Under the pieces are notes generated by a model, which ran no database searches, was not told the DNA's origin, and saw only the letters and a list, made by a program, of their open reading frames with translations. The position numbers and the translations under genes were made by a program. 64,000 nt of DNA from Liolophura sinensis (Eukaryota > Mollusca > Polyplacophora > Chitonida > Chitonidae): assembly GCF_032854445.1 (NCBI RefSeq), contig NC_088300.1, positions 80,021,084 to 80,085,083 on the forward strand. The letters run 5' to 3'. Each line of letters opens with the position of its first letter. The first letter of the stretch is position 1. Of the stretch, positions 1-11,767 are shown piece by piece.

Positions 1-3000
1 AGCTACACTTATCTAGTAAAGTTTTACTGTGTATGTGAAGTCAGCATTTTTATTATGGACAACCAAGAAAGGCAAAGAGTGCTTCAACACAGCGGCAAAA
101 AGGACCCAAGACATGTATACATATTGTAGTTACCAGGAGTTACTGTTAAAATATCTACTGAGTACTGATTCCTGTTGGACAGATTTACAATTTAATCTAG
201 TCTCTCTTTGTTAACAGATTTCCCCACACCACAATATCAGTCTGGCAGGCACAAAGACAGTAGACAAGGAACAGAGAATAGTCTCCTTTTATGACATGAT
301 AATCAGACAAACATAACTGTTTGTTGTCTACCACTCCGGAGCTGTATTCTGTGCTGTAGTCTCCAAGTCAGAATGTTATAACTCAATCATCTGAAATGTG
401 CATGTTACAGTCTACCAAAATTATCCATTATGCTTACAATAACTACAGTAAAGTTGCCAAGTAAGTAAACAGTATCTTCTTTTTTTCAGAACAGCTCTTC
501 TCTTGACTAGTGAAAACAGAAAATGCCAAGCAGTGCTCAATAAAACCCAATACCCCAATTAGTGCTGTCAGCTTTGATAAGCATACTCAAACCCCAGCCC
601 TGCTGATATTCCCACATAACAGATTGTCCACACAGCCCAGAGACTTCGTGATATGGTATGTCTACTCAATGTTTAGAACTACTAATCACATCTGGGTTTG
701 ACCCAGCACCAACACGTTCATCTCTTTTACTAAATCTACTGTTTAACTGCTATGTTCAGAATTCAAAGACTTCTGCTATGTGCATGTTAAATCATGATGA
801 TCGAAGCTCTTTTTTGTGTGTGTGAAAGCAAAGATCAGACCGCTAACCTGATTAGGCTGAAAATCTTTTAATGGGACAAGTGTACAAATCATTAGAGCAC
901 ATAAAAAACCTTCAAATTTTAGAGTGAACAAAAAAAAAACATTGACATAAGCTTTAGCACCGCCATACTCGTTCATATACTGTACTTTAATAATGCCAGA
1001 TTATCGAGACAGCAGATATCATGTAGAAATGACACATCCGCATTAAAATACCAATTTGAAATTAAAAGAATTTCAGCTTTACATACAGATGTGTTGTATT
1101 TATGGGATGAAATTCTACCAACAAATCCACAAAAATGCGTACAATTGCTGTGTATCTCGTAACTGATTATTTCAAATGACAACTACATAATCCATAAACT
1201 GACACTGCATTCTTAGCGTTGAATCTGATGGGATTATCACGGCATTGTAATCACAAAGCCACTGGTTATATTTAGATGTAGAATACGTGTGTAGTAACAA
1301 GTACATTTAGGTGTGCACAGCAGGTTTAGGATAACAGCCTGATGTCAGGGTAGTCAGGTTAGGCCTGCAGGGGTAGGGCCCGTGTTCCTCATCTTGTCTT
1401 CTCATTACACTTACAAGTATATGCACAGTTAGTTCCACTGAATATTTTAAGACAAGGAGTTACTGGAGAAAACGTCTCCATTGTATTATATAGATGAACA
1501 TAAAGAAATCAGAACTTGTGCAAGACAATTTCATTCCATCGGCCAAAGAGTTATTTTCTGTTGTTAACATTTTGTCAGAATTATTATTAGGTGATAAAAG
1601 TGAAGGGATTAAACATAAGGAGATTAGTGGATAAGTGAAGTGAGCTCCAGGTTGGTGTAAGCTGGATGGGATGTGATTAACAGTGTTTAATATGAGTGGG
1701 TGAGAACTGTAGGAGAAAATCCAGGAGAGAAACCTACGCCGTGGACACGTCAAGCCAACCAGCTTTACCTTATTAGGGTGGTAATAATGGCTTTGGGTCA
1801 AATTATGCATCTGTAAAAGGGACCAGTCACAAAAGTTTTAGAGCAGTCAAAATGTCTCTGGAACACTGCCATAAATGTATCAGTATCCTCTCCAATTATA
1901 CCTGACATACTTGAACTTTAATATTATGTAAATAATTTGGAATGTTTTGCGGACCTAAAGCTGGAGCCAGGAGAGCAGTAACAGATTCAAGCATTCCAGC
2001 TCCCTCATATGAACAGGTCAAAAGTTTCAAACATGAAAGCTTTTAACCCTGCAAGGAGCTTACACTACATTTATCTATCCAAATGCAGATCAGTCACTTC
2101 CTGAAAACCTAAAATACATCAAGAATAATTCTACTTCACAGTCTTGTTTCTTAGTATTCAGGAAAACCGACAGCCTGAGCAAGCAGAAATGTTTACAGGC
2201 CATTCAAACAACAGGAGACAGACGTGCATGTGAACATGCTGACCTGATTTTGGACGGATAAAAGCAGACATCCATGATGAAAACTTCTAAACCATAACAT
2301 ATTTCCTGCTTTAACACAAGCTTTGTTATCTTCTGTGACATATTTATTCCTTACGGACAGCTAACATCTTGTGTCATAATGCTGGCTTATGTAACCATGG
2401 AGATGAAGTATTACTTCAAAATAAATGATTGCCATGGCAACTACATGTACTGAAGCCCTTATAGAAACACCAAGTCAAGCCATCAAGGCTAAGAAGCTCT
2501 TAGCTATGTCGACCAGATTCACCAGAAAAACAGTGCGTCACAGAAAACCCTAGAAACCAGAGAGCGCCTCAGACTGCCAAGACAGACTGCAAGAGAGACA
2601 CCAATCATCCTTGTACCAGAGAGGCCATAGATAAAACATGACAGCCGATGCCATGTACATGCATGAACCATTCGTTATCTACCTGATGTAGCTCCCAGTC
2701 CAGTGTTTGTGGAACCTTGCCATCAGTAAGCAGCAGTAGTTAAACGGTCTCATTTGAATATTAAATATCTGACATCAGCAGGATCCAATTTCTCAAGGAC
2801 TTTACAATTTTAATCCAGTCTTGTGCTTGAGGTGTTACTCTGGCATTAGAATTGCCACAGCAGAATACAGACATATATGTCCATGATCAGTGCTAATATG
2901 TCACTTTGAAATAAAGGCATTTTTAAAACCAAAAGACAACAATGTCAAACTGAAACATTACTTTACTTTCTCAACCCATTTAGAGGAATTCAACCGTTTT

Positions 3001-3084
3001 GACAGAAGCTTGTTGTATATGACAAGTGTAAAGTAAACCTGCTAGACACTAGAAAATCCACAGTAGGAACGTGTGTGAACATAC
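1..3084. other. Probable intron sequence, no gene recognised
   Basis: This stretch lies downstream (minus strand) of the last CRACR2A-like exon I can see, so it is probably the next intron. I looked on the minus strand for the next coiled-coil or Rab-domain exon and found no segment with acceptable splice sites and a protein-like frame. Short open frames on both strands here have no protein-like composition. No repeat array is visible. Confidence 0.5.
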
Positions 3085-3136
3085 CTGAGAAGCCTCCGCT
3101 ATGTCTTTGTCATCTCGTAACTTTTTGTTCATATCT
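3085..3136 (-). CDS. CRACR2A: CRACR2A-like gene, exon 8 (coiled coil), last exon in window
   Basis: The exon encodes residues 337-353 (DMNKKLRDDKDIAEASQ) plus the last base of Arg336. The acceptor is TTTTGCAG and the donor CAG|GTATGT, both good. It enters with one base to complete a codon, matching the two-base overhang of exon 7, and leaves in phase 0. The RxxNKxLRDxxD pattern matches the end of the coiled coil of vertebrate CRACR2A as I remember it. In long vertebrate isoforms a linker and a Rab-like GTPase domain follow. The good donor here implies that the message continues beyond position 1. Confidence 0.8.
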
Positions 3137-3212
3137 CTGCAAAATATCAAAGGTCAAGTTCTCACATAAGTAACCTGGTATCAAAGTAGCTCCTAGTTCC
3201 ACATCATAACCT

Positions 3213-4702
3213 TCTGAACACAACTGGTGTAAACATTAGACTTGTGCTTGTGATTTCAACCACAAAACACACAGTATTTACACAAGGTGATCTGAACACA
3301 ATTGGTGTAAATATTAGACTTGTGCCTGTGATTTCAACCACAAAACACACAGTATTTACACAAGGTGATCTGAACACAATTGGTGTAAACATTAGACTTG
3401 TGCTTGTGATTTCAACCACAAAACACACAGTATTTACACAAGGTGACCTGAACACAACTGGTGTAAACATTAGACTGGTGCTTGTGATTTCAACCACAAA
3501 ACACAGTATTTACACAAGGTGATCTGAACACAATTGGTGTAAACATTAGACTTGTGCTTGTGATTTCAACCACAAAACACACAGTATTTACACAAGGTGA
3601 TTTGAACACAACTGGTGTAAACATTAGACTTGTGCTTGTGATTTCAACCACAAAACACACAGTATTTACACAAGGTGATCTGAACACAATTGGTGTAAAC
3701 ATTAGACTGGTCCTTGTGATTTCAACCACAAAACTCACAGTATTTACACAAGGTGATCTGAACACAACTGGTGTAAACATTAGACTTGTGCTTGTGATTT
3801 CAACCACAAAACACACAGTATTTACACAAGGTGATCTGAACACAAATGATATAAACATTAGTCTTGTGCTTGTGATTTCAACCATAAAATACACAGTATT
3901 TAGACAAGGTGATCTGAACACAATTGGTGTAAACATTAGACTTGTGCTTGTGATTTCAACCACAAAACACACAGTATTTACACAAGGTGACCTGAACACA
4001 ATTGGTGTAAACATTAGACTTGTGCTTGTGATTTCAACCACAAAACACACAGTATTTACACAAGGTGATCTGAACACAATTGGTGTAAACATTAGACTTG
4101 TGCTTGTGATTTCAACCACAAAACACACAGTATTTACACAAGGTGACCTGAACACAATTGGTGTAAACATTAGACTTGTGCTTGTGATTTCAACCACAAA
4201 ACACACAGTATTTACACAAGATGACCTGAACACAATTGGTGTAAATATTAGACTGGTGCTTGTGATTTCAACCACAAAACACACAGTATTTACACAAGGT
4301 GACCTGAACACAATTGGTGTAAACATTAGACTGGTGCTTGTGATTTCAACCACAAAACACACAGTATTTACACAAGGTAATCTGAACACAATTGGTGTAA
4401 ACATTAGACTGGTGCTTGTGATTTCAACCACAAAACACACAGTATTTACACAAGGTGACCTGAACACAATTGGTGTAAACATAAGACTTGTGTTTGTGAT
4501 TTCAACCACAAAATACACAGTATTTACACAAGGTGACCTGAACACAATTGGTGTAAACATAAGACTTGTGTTTGTGATTTCAACCACAAAATACACAGTA
4601 TTTACACAAGGTGATTTGAACACAATTGGTGTAAACATTAGACTTGTGCTTGTGATTTCAACCACAAAATACACAGTATTTACACAATGTGACTTGAACA
4701 AC
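3213..4702. repeat. 78-bp minisatellite, about 19 copies
   Basis: The unit contains TTGGTGTAAACATTAGACTT followed by a TGATTTCAACCACAAAAC segment and CAGTATTTACACAAGGTGA. The array lies in the intron between exons 7 and 8 of the CRACR2A-like gene. Copies differ by scattered substitutions such as GGTGATC/GGTGACC and CACACAG/TACACAG. Because 78 is divisible by three, all copies stay open in frame on both strands, giving artefactual 26-residue repeat proteins. A 2-bp loss near 3500 breaks that frame. Confidence 0.95.
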
Positions 4703-5091
4703 TGCTTACATGTGTCAAGTGTATTATTAAAGCTGACCTTCACTTTGGCATTGGGAATACAGCTCAATAAAGTGAGATGGATGTTAGAACGTACAGCACA
4801 TGGGGCAGTAGCTTGGTGTACTGACACAGTGTGGGTTTTGTAACCACCGAGACTGTCCGACTTTGGGGGGAAGCGGGTTAAAGCTATGGACCCAGCTGTC
4901 AAGTTCAGTACATGTGTGAGGGTAGGGGTGGTCATTTCCCACCCACCATCCGCCTGCACAAGAAAGCGTGAGTGAATGAATGATGACGTGTATGACAAAG
5001 CTTCACCACACATGTACATTTAGAGTGAACACAAACCGTAGGATGACAGACAGACAGACAGAACAATGACTATGTCAGGAAGCTGTCTTAC
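4703..5091. other. Intron sequence with short GACA run
   Basis: Single-copy intron sequence lies between the 78-bp array and exon 7. The only feature is a short CAGA/GACA simple repeat near 5045-5063. Nothing else is recognisable. Confidence 0.5.
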
Positions 5092-5163
5092 CTTAGTACA
5101 TCCAGTTGCTTCACCAAACTCTCTCTCTCCATAGCTATTCCCTCAGTCATGTTTATAGCAGCT
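5092..5163 (-). CDS. CRACR2A: CRACR2A-like gene, exon 7 (coiled coil)
   Basis: The exon encodes residues 313-335, including MTEGIAMERESLVKQLDVL, with one completing base at the start (AA|A, Lys312) and two left at the end (AG|A, Arg336). The acceptor is TTCTTCCCAG and the donor AAG|GTAAGA. The sequence is a charged heptad-type helix. Its ESLVKQLDVLR end corresponds to the conserved GLLKQLDFLRERN segment of the vertebrate protein, which supports orthology. Its length of 72 bp agrees with the neighbouring phases. Confidence 0.85.
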
Positions 5164-5903
5164 CTGGGAAGAACACAATCATACAGGAAATCGCTTGTCA
5201 ACTGCTGCTTGTCACTTTACCGTCACTTTCACAAATTCACTAACTTTTTTGTAAACATTACAACACAAAGAGCACCATGATTTATGAAAGTAGCCCCTGA
5301 ACCACAAAAATAATGATCTCAGGACAAGACATCCCCAGAAGTTATCATTGTGAAACATGGAGACATTCCTTACAACTTCTGATTTGTGGTCAAACAGATC
5401 CTCCAATTCTATACACATTTGCAAAGCAATCATTATGGTAACACAAATGGATCCGCAACCATTTTATAGAGGTTGCCTGTTTGATAGTTCCAGCCTCACT
5501 TCAGCTTTGTGTCCTTCACTATCAACCCTCAGACATTTACACTATTGTACTAGTCATGACTCAAACCAGAGCACTTGTATGCATGTATTTAGGACACAAG
5601 GTGAGTGACAACATTAAAGCAAGGAGCCACATTAATTTTTTTTATAACACTGATCTAAACTAAACATGTCTCTGACGGGAAATATGATTTTTTCTCAAAA
5701 CTTCAAGACATTAGACCAAAAGCAGATGTATTGATGGAGAAAAAAACAGGGGCAAAAATGTTTTATTCTCATGAAATATTTCTTTCATCTGTTGATGACA
5801 AATAAAAAAAGCTTTGGTAGGAAGGCAGGCTGTCCTGTAGACAGAGCTTGCCTGTAGGAGATATGAACTCCCTGGTATAACTGTAAGTTGTTATAGAGCA
5901 TAC
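5164..5903. other. Intron between exons 6 and 7
   Basis: About 740 bp of intron with no repeat array, no SINE and no further exon that I can support. Confidence 0.5.
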
Positions 5904-6019
5904 TTGGCTCTTTCACGCTTCTCCTCTCGCTGTTGTTGTCGCAGCTGGTTTATGTACATGCGGGACTCCTCAAGGTTTCTCTGTGACACCATCAACTTCT
6001 CCTCCAGCTCCTCCTTCTC
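5904..6019 (-). CDS. CRACR2A: CRACR2A-like gene, exon 6 (coiled coil)
   Basis: The exon encodes residues 274-311 (starting EKEELEEKLMVSQRNLEE and ending QQREEKRERA) plus two bases of Lys312. The acceptor is TGTTTGCAG and the donor CCAA|GTATGC. Composition is strongly Glu/Lys/Arg/Gln with heptad-spaced Leu and Met, as expected of the coiled coil that CRACR2 proteins use to oligomerise. The phase-0 acceptor fits exon 5. The 28-bp repeat at 6020-6260 begins immediately upstream of this acceptor, so the polypyrimidine tract lies in its last copy. Confidence 0.88.
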
Positions 6020-6260
6020 CTGCAAACACCATTGTATGAACTATGACAAAACACCAACACTGTGTGCACTAAAACAAAACACCACCATTGTGGGCACTAT
6101 GACAAAACACCAACACTGTGTGCACTATGACAAAACACCACTGTGTGCACTATAACAAAACATCACCAATGTGTGCAATATGACAAACCACCAACACTGT
6201 CTGCACTATGACAAAACACCATAGTGTGTATTATGGCCAAAAAGCATCAGAGTGTGCAAC
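6020..6260. repeat. Degenerate 28-bp tandem repeat, about 8 copies
   Basis: Copies of CAAAACACCAACACTGTGTG followed by CACTATGA occur with internal gaps and drift. The array directly abuts the exon 6 acceptor region of the minus-strand gene. Confidence 0.85.
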
Positions 6261-6464
6261 ATGACAAACTATTAACTTTAGCTCCTTCTTCACCCAACAT
6301 CAGAAAAAAATGCAGTGCAATGCACTAACTACCCTCAGCCAAAAGCACAGATGGATGAAAGTTGAATGAAAAACATTTGGTCGATTTACTGATCTATTGG
6401 TGTTCATAAGACTGTGATCTGGTCTATGGGTGGAGGAAACCAGAATGCTCTGAGAACACCATCC

Positions 6465-6662
6465 ACATTAGGAAAGTGTTAGGCCTCCTCTACAGTCCAG
6501 GAGGAAACCACCAACCTTAGGAAAAAGTTAGGCCTCCTCTACCGAGTCCAGGGGGAAACCACCAACCTTAGGAAAGTGTTAGGCCTCCTCTACAGAGTCC
6601 AGGAGGAAACCACCAACCTTAGGAAAGTGTTAGGCCTCCTCTACCGTCCAGGAGGAAACTCA
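6465..6662. repeat. About 54-bp tandem repeat, 4 copies
   Basis: The unit includes AACCACCAACCTTAGGAAAG, then TGTTAGGCCTCCTCTAC and a GTCCAGGAGG end. Copies differ by a 2-bp indel in the TACAGAGTCC/TACAGTCC segment. The array lies in the intron between exons 5 and 6. Confidence 0.88.
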
Positions 6663-6805
6663 TAACCATTTGCAGGTTACTGATGGATCTTCATGAGCGG
6701 AAGCAGCATTAGCTTAATCGAACTCACATCCACATAGAGGGTTGCAAAGGAAAAGGCTTTATTGGACAAGTTTATATAAACTGATATAATTCGTGATAAA
6801 GCTAC

Positions 6806-6973
6806 CCTGAGGAGTCGATCGTTTTCCTGTTTTGTTTCCACCTCGACGACATTCAGGTCTGACATTTGTCGCTCCATGACTTGGTGTCCACGGAGTAACT
6901 CCTGAAGCTGCTGGTCCTTCTCACGCAGTTCCCGCTCCATCTCATCCCGAAGCTGCTTCTCCTTGGCTTTCTC
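6806..6973 (-). CDS. CRACR2A: CRACR2A-like gene, exon 5 (coiled coil)
   Basis: The exon encodes 56 whole codons, residues 218-273, from EKAKEKQLRDEMERELREKD to QENDRLLR. It has phase 0 at both ends, acceptor TTATTTGGCAG and donor AGG|GTAGCT, which is weaker than the others. It is a long charged helix with heptad Leu/Met positions and no Pro. Because both ends are phase 0, it can follow either exon 4 or the alternative first exon at 11214-11315 without changing frame. Confidence 0.88.
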
Positions 6974-7065
6974 CTGCCAAATAAGACAGCAACATATTAA
7001 CATATGGAGATCTTAACATGTAAGATCACATAACATAGGATAACATGTAGAATAACATAAGACAG

Positions 7066-8822
7066 TACGCCATGTGGGATCACACAAGACAGCATGCCAT
7101 GTGGGATCACACAAGACAGCATGCCATGTGGGATCACACAAGACAGCACGCCATGTGGGATCACACAAGACAGTACGCCATGTGGGATCACACAAGACAG
7201 CATGCCATGTGGGATCACACAAGACAGTACGCCATGTGGGATCACACAAGACAGTACGCCATGTGGGATCACACAAGACAGCAAGCCATGTGGGATCACA
7301 CAAGACATTACGCCATGTGGGATCACACAAGACAGTACGCCATGACAGTATGCCATGTGGGATCACACAAGACAGTATGCCATGTGGGATCACACAAGAC
7401 AACATGCCATGTGGGATCACACAAGACAACATGCCATGTGGGATCACACAAGACAGTACGCCACGTGGGATCACACAAGACAGTACGCCATGACAGTATG
7501 CCATGTGGGATCACACAAGACAGTACGCCATGACAGTATGCCATGTGGGATCACACAAGACAGTATGCCATGTGGGATCACACAAGACAGTATGCCATGT
7601 GGGATCACACAAGACAGTACGCCATGTGGGATCACACAAGACAGTATGCCATGTGGGATCACACAAGACATTACGCCATGTGGGATCACACAAGACAGTA
7701 TGTCATGTGGGATCACACAAGACAGAACGCCAGGTGGGATCACACAAGACAGCAAGCCATGTGTAATCACACAAGACAGTACGCCATGACAGTATGCCAT
7801 GTGGGATCACACAAGACAGTACACCATGACAGTACGCCATGTGGGATCACACAAGAAAGCAAGCCATGTGGGATCACACAAGACAGCATGCCATGTGGGA
7901 TCACACAAGACAGTACGCCATGTGGGATCACACAAGACATTACGCCATGTGGGATCACACAAGACAGTACGCCATGTGGGATCACACAAGACAGAACGCC
8001 ATGTGGGATCACACAAGACAGCAAGCCATGTGTAATCACACAAGACAGTACGCCATGACAGTATGCCATGTGGGATCACACAAGACAGTACACCATGACA
8101 GTATGCCATGTGGGATCACACAAGAAAGCAAGCCATGTGGGATCACACAAGACAGCAAGCCATGTGGGATCACACAAGACAGTACGCCATGTGGGATCAC
8201 ACAAGACAGTACGCCATGTGGGATCACACAAGACAGCACGCCATGTGGGATCACACAAGACAGTACGCCATGTGGGATCACACAAGACAGTACGCCATGT
8301 GGGATCACACAAGACAGAACGCCATGTGGGATCACACAAGACAGCAAGCCATGTGTAATCACACAAGACAGTACGCCATGACAGTATGCCATGTGGGATC
8401 ACACAAGACAGTACACCATGACAGTACGCCATGTGGGATCACACAAGAAAGCAAGCCATGTGGGATCACACAAGACAGAACGCCATGTGGGATCACACAA
8501 GACAGTACGCCATGTGGGATCACACAAGACAGTACGCCATGTGGGATCACACAAGACAGTAGGCCATGTGGGATCACACAAGACAGAACGCCATGTGGGA
8601 TCACACAAGACAGTACGCCATGTGGGATCACACAAGACAGAAGGCAATGCAGGATCACACAAGACAGAAGGCAATGCAGGATCACACAAGACAGCACGCC
8701 ATGTGGGATCACACAAGACAGAAGGCAATGCAGGATCACACAAGACAGCACGCCATGTGGGATCACACAAGACAGTAGGCAATGCAGGATCACACAAGAC
8801 AGCACACCATGTGGGACCACAT
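7066..8822. repeat. 27-bp minisatellite with higher-order structure
   Basis: The core is ATGTGGGATCACACAAGACA plus a variable 7-base linker (GTACGCC, GCATGCC, GAACGCC and so on). Occasional extra 13-bp inserts of CATGACAGTATGC occur. About 60 copies lie in the intron upstream of exon 5. The unit is divisible by three, so all six frames run open for long stretches; I regard none of these as genes. A distinctive block starting GTGTAATCAC recurs at 7761, 8030 and 8353. Confidence 0.97.
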
Positions 8823-9100
8823 ACTAAGACAGCATAACATGTATGGCTAGATAAGACAGCATATGTAGGATCAAACAACACAGCATGATCTTTTGGATCA
8901 GACAAGACAGCATGCCATGTAGGATCAGACAAGACAGCATGACCTTTTGGATCAGACAAGACAGCATGCCATGTAGGATCAGACAAGACAGCATGACCTT
9001 TTGGATCAGACAAGACAGCATGACATGTAGGATCAGACAAGACAGAATGACATGTTGGATCAGACAAGACACTATGGACATGAAGGATCATACAACACAA
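8823..9100. repeat. Diverged extension of the 27-bp array (54-bp dimer)
   Basis: Units become GGATCAGACAAGACAGCATG, alternating between CCATGTA and ACCTTTT linkers, so the effective period is 54 bp. The sequence is clearly derived from the neighbouring 27-bp array: GATCACACAAG has become GATCAGACAAG. Confidence 0.9.
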
Positions 9101-9201
9101 TATAGACAGGTTCCCAAACACTAAATTAATACCACTTTGGCATTACAGTTGCCATATCGGGACAAACCTAAAGGTTTAATGAGGAAGGTCTAGAGGAAGG
9201 C

Positions 9202-9612
9202 ATGTCAGCATTATTGTCTGTGCCATGTCAGCATTATTGCTGTGCCATGTCAGCATTATTATCTGTGCTATGTCAGCATTATTGTCTGTGCCATGTCAGC
9301 ATTATTGCTGTGCCATGTCAGCATTATTATCTGTGCCATGTCAGCATTATTGTCTGTGCCATGTCAGCATTATTGCTGTGCCATGTCAGCATTATTATCT
9401 GTGCCATGTCAGCATTATTATCTGTGCCATGTCAGCATTATTGTCTGTGCCATGTCAGCATTATTGTCTGTGCCATGTCAGCATTATTGCTGTGCCATGT
9501 CAGCATTATTATCTGTGCCATGTCAGCATTATTGCTGTGCCATGTCAGCATTATTATCTGTGCCATGTCAGCATTATTATCTGTGCCATGTCAGCATTAT
9601 TGTCTGTGACAT
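9202..9612. repeat. 22/23-bp mixed-length minisatellite, about 18 copies
   Basis: The unit is CCATGTCAGCATTATTATCT plus GTG (23 bp) or the same with a TTGCTGTG end (22 bp). Three unit types (ATCT, GTCT and GCT) are interspersed. The array is in the same intron as the 27-bp array. Confidence 0.95.
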
Positions 9613-10844
9613 GTCACCAATTTCAGCCTTCAAAGGAAATGCTTTAACCTTTAAGGCACATCACACAAATTAATAGTAAAAGAAAGGGAATATCAGAACA
9701 AGTTAAAAGCCTTACTTATAGCAGATAAATAAATAAAAGATTAGTTTTGTATTCAACTTTGAAGATAGTCAATGGAAATCTAAACCCATAGAAGCCTATG
9801 GCCTATTGAAGTGCTGGTTTGTTTGATGTGTTATGTCAGAGTAACACTCACAGACCTCAGGGGGGTGTAAAGCTGAGTGATAATCTACTGATCCCAATGG
9901 TATTTTATGATTCATAATCTGACCTTATCCTTGATGAAGTGTAATATACCAATAAAAACTTCCCACATTCGAGCCTGAAGTCACATTAAGATAATCAATA
10001 CTGACAATCACCTGCTCAAAACCATGCATTCTCTTTCTGCCAAATTAAGGAGCCATGATGCTACTAACACAATGAAAAATGAACCAGGTTTTCTTTCTTT
10101 TTTGAAAAACAAAATATCCCTTTTTCATAAGAAAGAGGCTTTTCTGAACATATCTCCAACCAACAAAAACTGGCATAAACACCTGTATCAGCATGTACTC
10201 CATGTACACTGATGGCGTGCACATGGGCATGCAGCACAAGTACAACATGATTCACACAGGACAGTTCTGTCAAGATGACCAAAATGTGTCAACAACAAGC
10301 CCCTGAGCCAAATGTAACAGTGATACGCATGCAAGCAGTTGTCATTTACTATGTCCACTCTATGTACCAATAGTGTATTAAAACTAACATAAAACAATGT
10401 TTTCTAAAAAAGAATTCTTAATATTGTTACTGTTAACTCAATCAACCTACTATATACATTTAAAGAGCTACTTCAGTGTTAAGACTAAGACTTGTCTTAA
10501 AAGCAAGGTTAAATGATAAGGATCGAGATAGTCAGAATTGCTTTCTTAACCTGTAGCAAAACGCATTGTATTGTATTGTTGTTAGTTTGGGAGGATGACA
10601 CGGAAACAAAATTTTCCTGCCGTTTCCAATTTTGGCCCGGTGTGACGTCATGCAAGAACACTTGACGTGACCCATCACTGACTTATAGCAACAAATGACA
10701 TCTTACCTTAAAACCTGCATGACGTCATTCCAGCGTAACTGCCTTACGTGGCGTCATGTCAGCCTGATTCATCATCACATAAGTAATGTTACTACGTCAG
10801 ATCAGGACTCTTCACTTATAGCATTATTCAGTGTAAATTTTTTT
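9613..10844. other. Intron sequence, nothing recognised
   Basis: About 1.2 kb between arrays. I see no exon, SINE or array. A small cluster of TGACGT(C/G) words occurs at about 10640-10760, which is unremarkable alone. Confidence 0.45.
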
Positions 10845-11062
10845 TCAACCGTGGAACTTGCTATATTCCATAGGGTATCCTTCATATCAGTTTAATATTT
10901 CAAACCTCCCGTCTCTTTTGAACTGTGGCGCTAGCTCTATTCCATAGGGTATCCTTCGTGTCAGTTAAATATCTCAAACCTCCCGTCTCTTTTGAACTGT
11001 GGCGCTAGCTATATTCCATAGGGTACCCTTCATATCAGTTTAATATCTTAACCTGGCGTCTC
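10845..11062. repeat. 81-bp tandem repeat, 2.7 copies
   Basis: The unit contains TATTCCATAGGGTATCCTTC, CAAACCTCCCGTCTCTTTTG and AACTGTGGCGCTAGC. The two full copies are nearly identical and the third is truncated. Confidence 0.9.
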
Positions 11063-11213
11063 TTAGGACTGAAGTAGCACTTTACACATATATGGGTACT
11101 CCTTTGGAACCTAAAGAATCTGGCTTCTTTTCTACATACACCCACATACATCACAGAACACACACAGCACATCTATGTAACACAACACCTAACCACACAC
11201 ATTGCTCACTTAC

Positions 11214-11315
11214 CTTTCTGAAAGCTACATAATGGTAAACCATTCTGCCAAACATATAACGCCTCAGCTCTTCTAACTGTTCCACAGCCACAGTATAGTT
11301 GTGGTTGATATCCAT
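11214..11315 (-). CDS. Candidate alternative first exon of the CRACR2A-like gene
   Basis: ATG at 11315 opens 34 codons (MDINHNYTVAVEQLEELRRY, then MFGRMVYHYVAFRK) ending exactly at a strong donor, AAAG|GTAAGTG. An in-frame TAA lies 21 bp upstream, so this cannot be an in-frame internal cassette exon; it would have to begin a transcript or lie in a 5' leader. The phase-0 donor fits exon 5, so splicing would give a product with only the coiled coil, without EF-hands. A TATATAA word lies at 11331-11337 but is too close to the ATG to be its TATA box. I do not recognise the peptide from the vertebrate protein. It could instead be a chance frame. Confidence 0.45.
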
Positions 11316-11676
11316 AACGGCAGTGAGGTGTTATATACCAGTGTCGGCTACATGTAGCTCTGGTTGCTGACACGGCCAAGGCTAACTGCTATCAATGGTA
11401 CTGCCACCAGCAAACAGACACAGCACTACTTCTCAGTCTAGCAGCATGACCCAGAACCACTGTCTACACCTGGTCAGTGGGCCAGCCTCAGGCCAGTCTC
11501 AGGCCTGCCTAACATTATATAATATTGACCATCTGCATCAACATACATGTTCCTCATCACCTCTAACCCACACAGCTTACACAACAGGCCCTGTGACATG
11601 TATATTCAGGGGTGAGTCTGCATTACTATGACAACAGACACAGGTTAATCCATTACCACGGTAACAGTGTTCTAAC

Positions 11677-11767
11677 CTCCAACAGAATCTTTTCCTTTTC
11701 CTGTTTGATCTGCGACTCCATTTCCTCGTACAGTTTCTGAACTTCCTCGTCGTGCGCTGTGCTCTTG
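11677..11767 (-). CDS. CRACR2A: CRACR2A-like gene, exon 4 (coiled coil)
   Basis: The exon encodes residues 188-217 (KSTAHDEEVQKLYEEMESQI then KQEKEKILLE). The first base completes AG|C (Ser187) and the exon leaves in phase 0. The acceptor is TTCTCATTGCAG and the donor GGAG|GTTAGA. The motif AxDEEVQxLYEEMExQIKxEKE is almost the same as the vertebrate CRACR2A segment [20 protein letters not shown] as I recall it. With the EF-hand exon, this is the best evidence for the family assignment. Confidence 0.92.

Noticed and set aside
1-3084. Rab-GTPase domain exons of the CRACR2A-like gene
   Set aside because: Searched on the minus strand for GxxxxGKT/S, DTAGQE and NKxD-type segments and saw none. 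They may lie outside the window or be absent.
3490-5019. 509-codon minus-strand frame with 26-residue repeats
   Set aside because: It is the 78-bp intronic array; the unit length is divisible by three and the plus strand is equally open.
7066-9612. CRISPR-like appearance of regularly spaced repeats
   Set aside because: The linkers are short and nearly identical, not unique spacers, and the genome is eukaryotic. This is a minisatellite.
11331-11337. TATATAA as the TATA box of the alternative first exon
   Set aside because: It lies only about 16 bp before the ATG, so a start 30 bp downstream would fall inside the coding frame.
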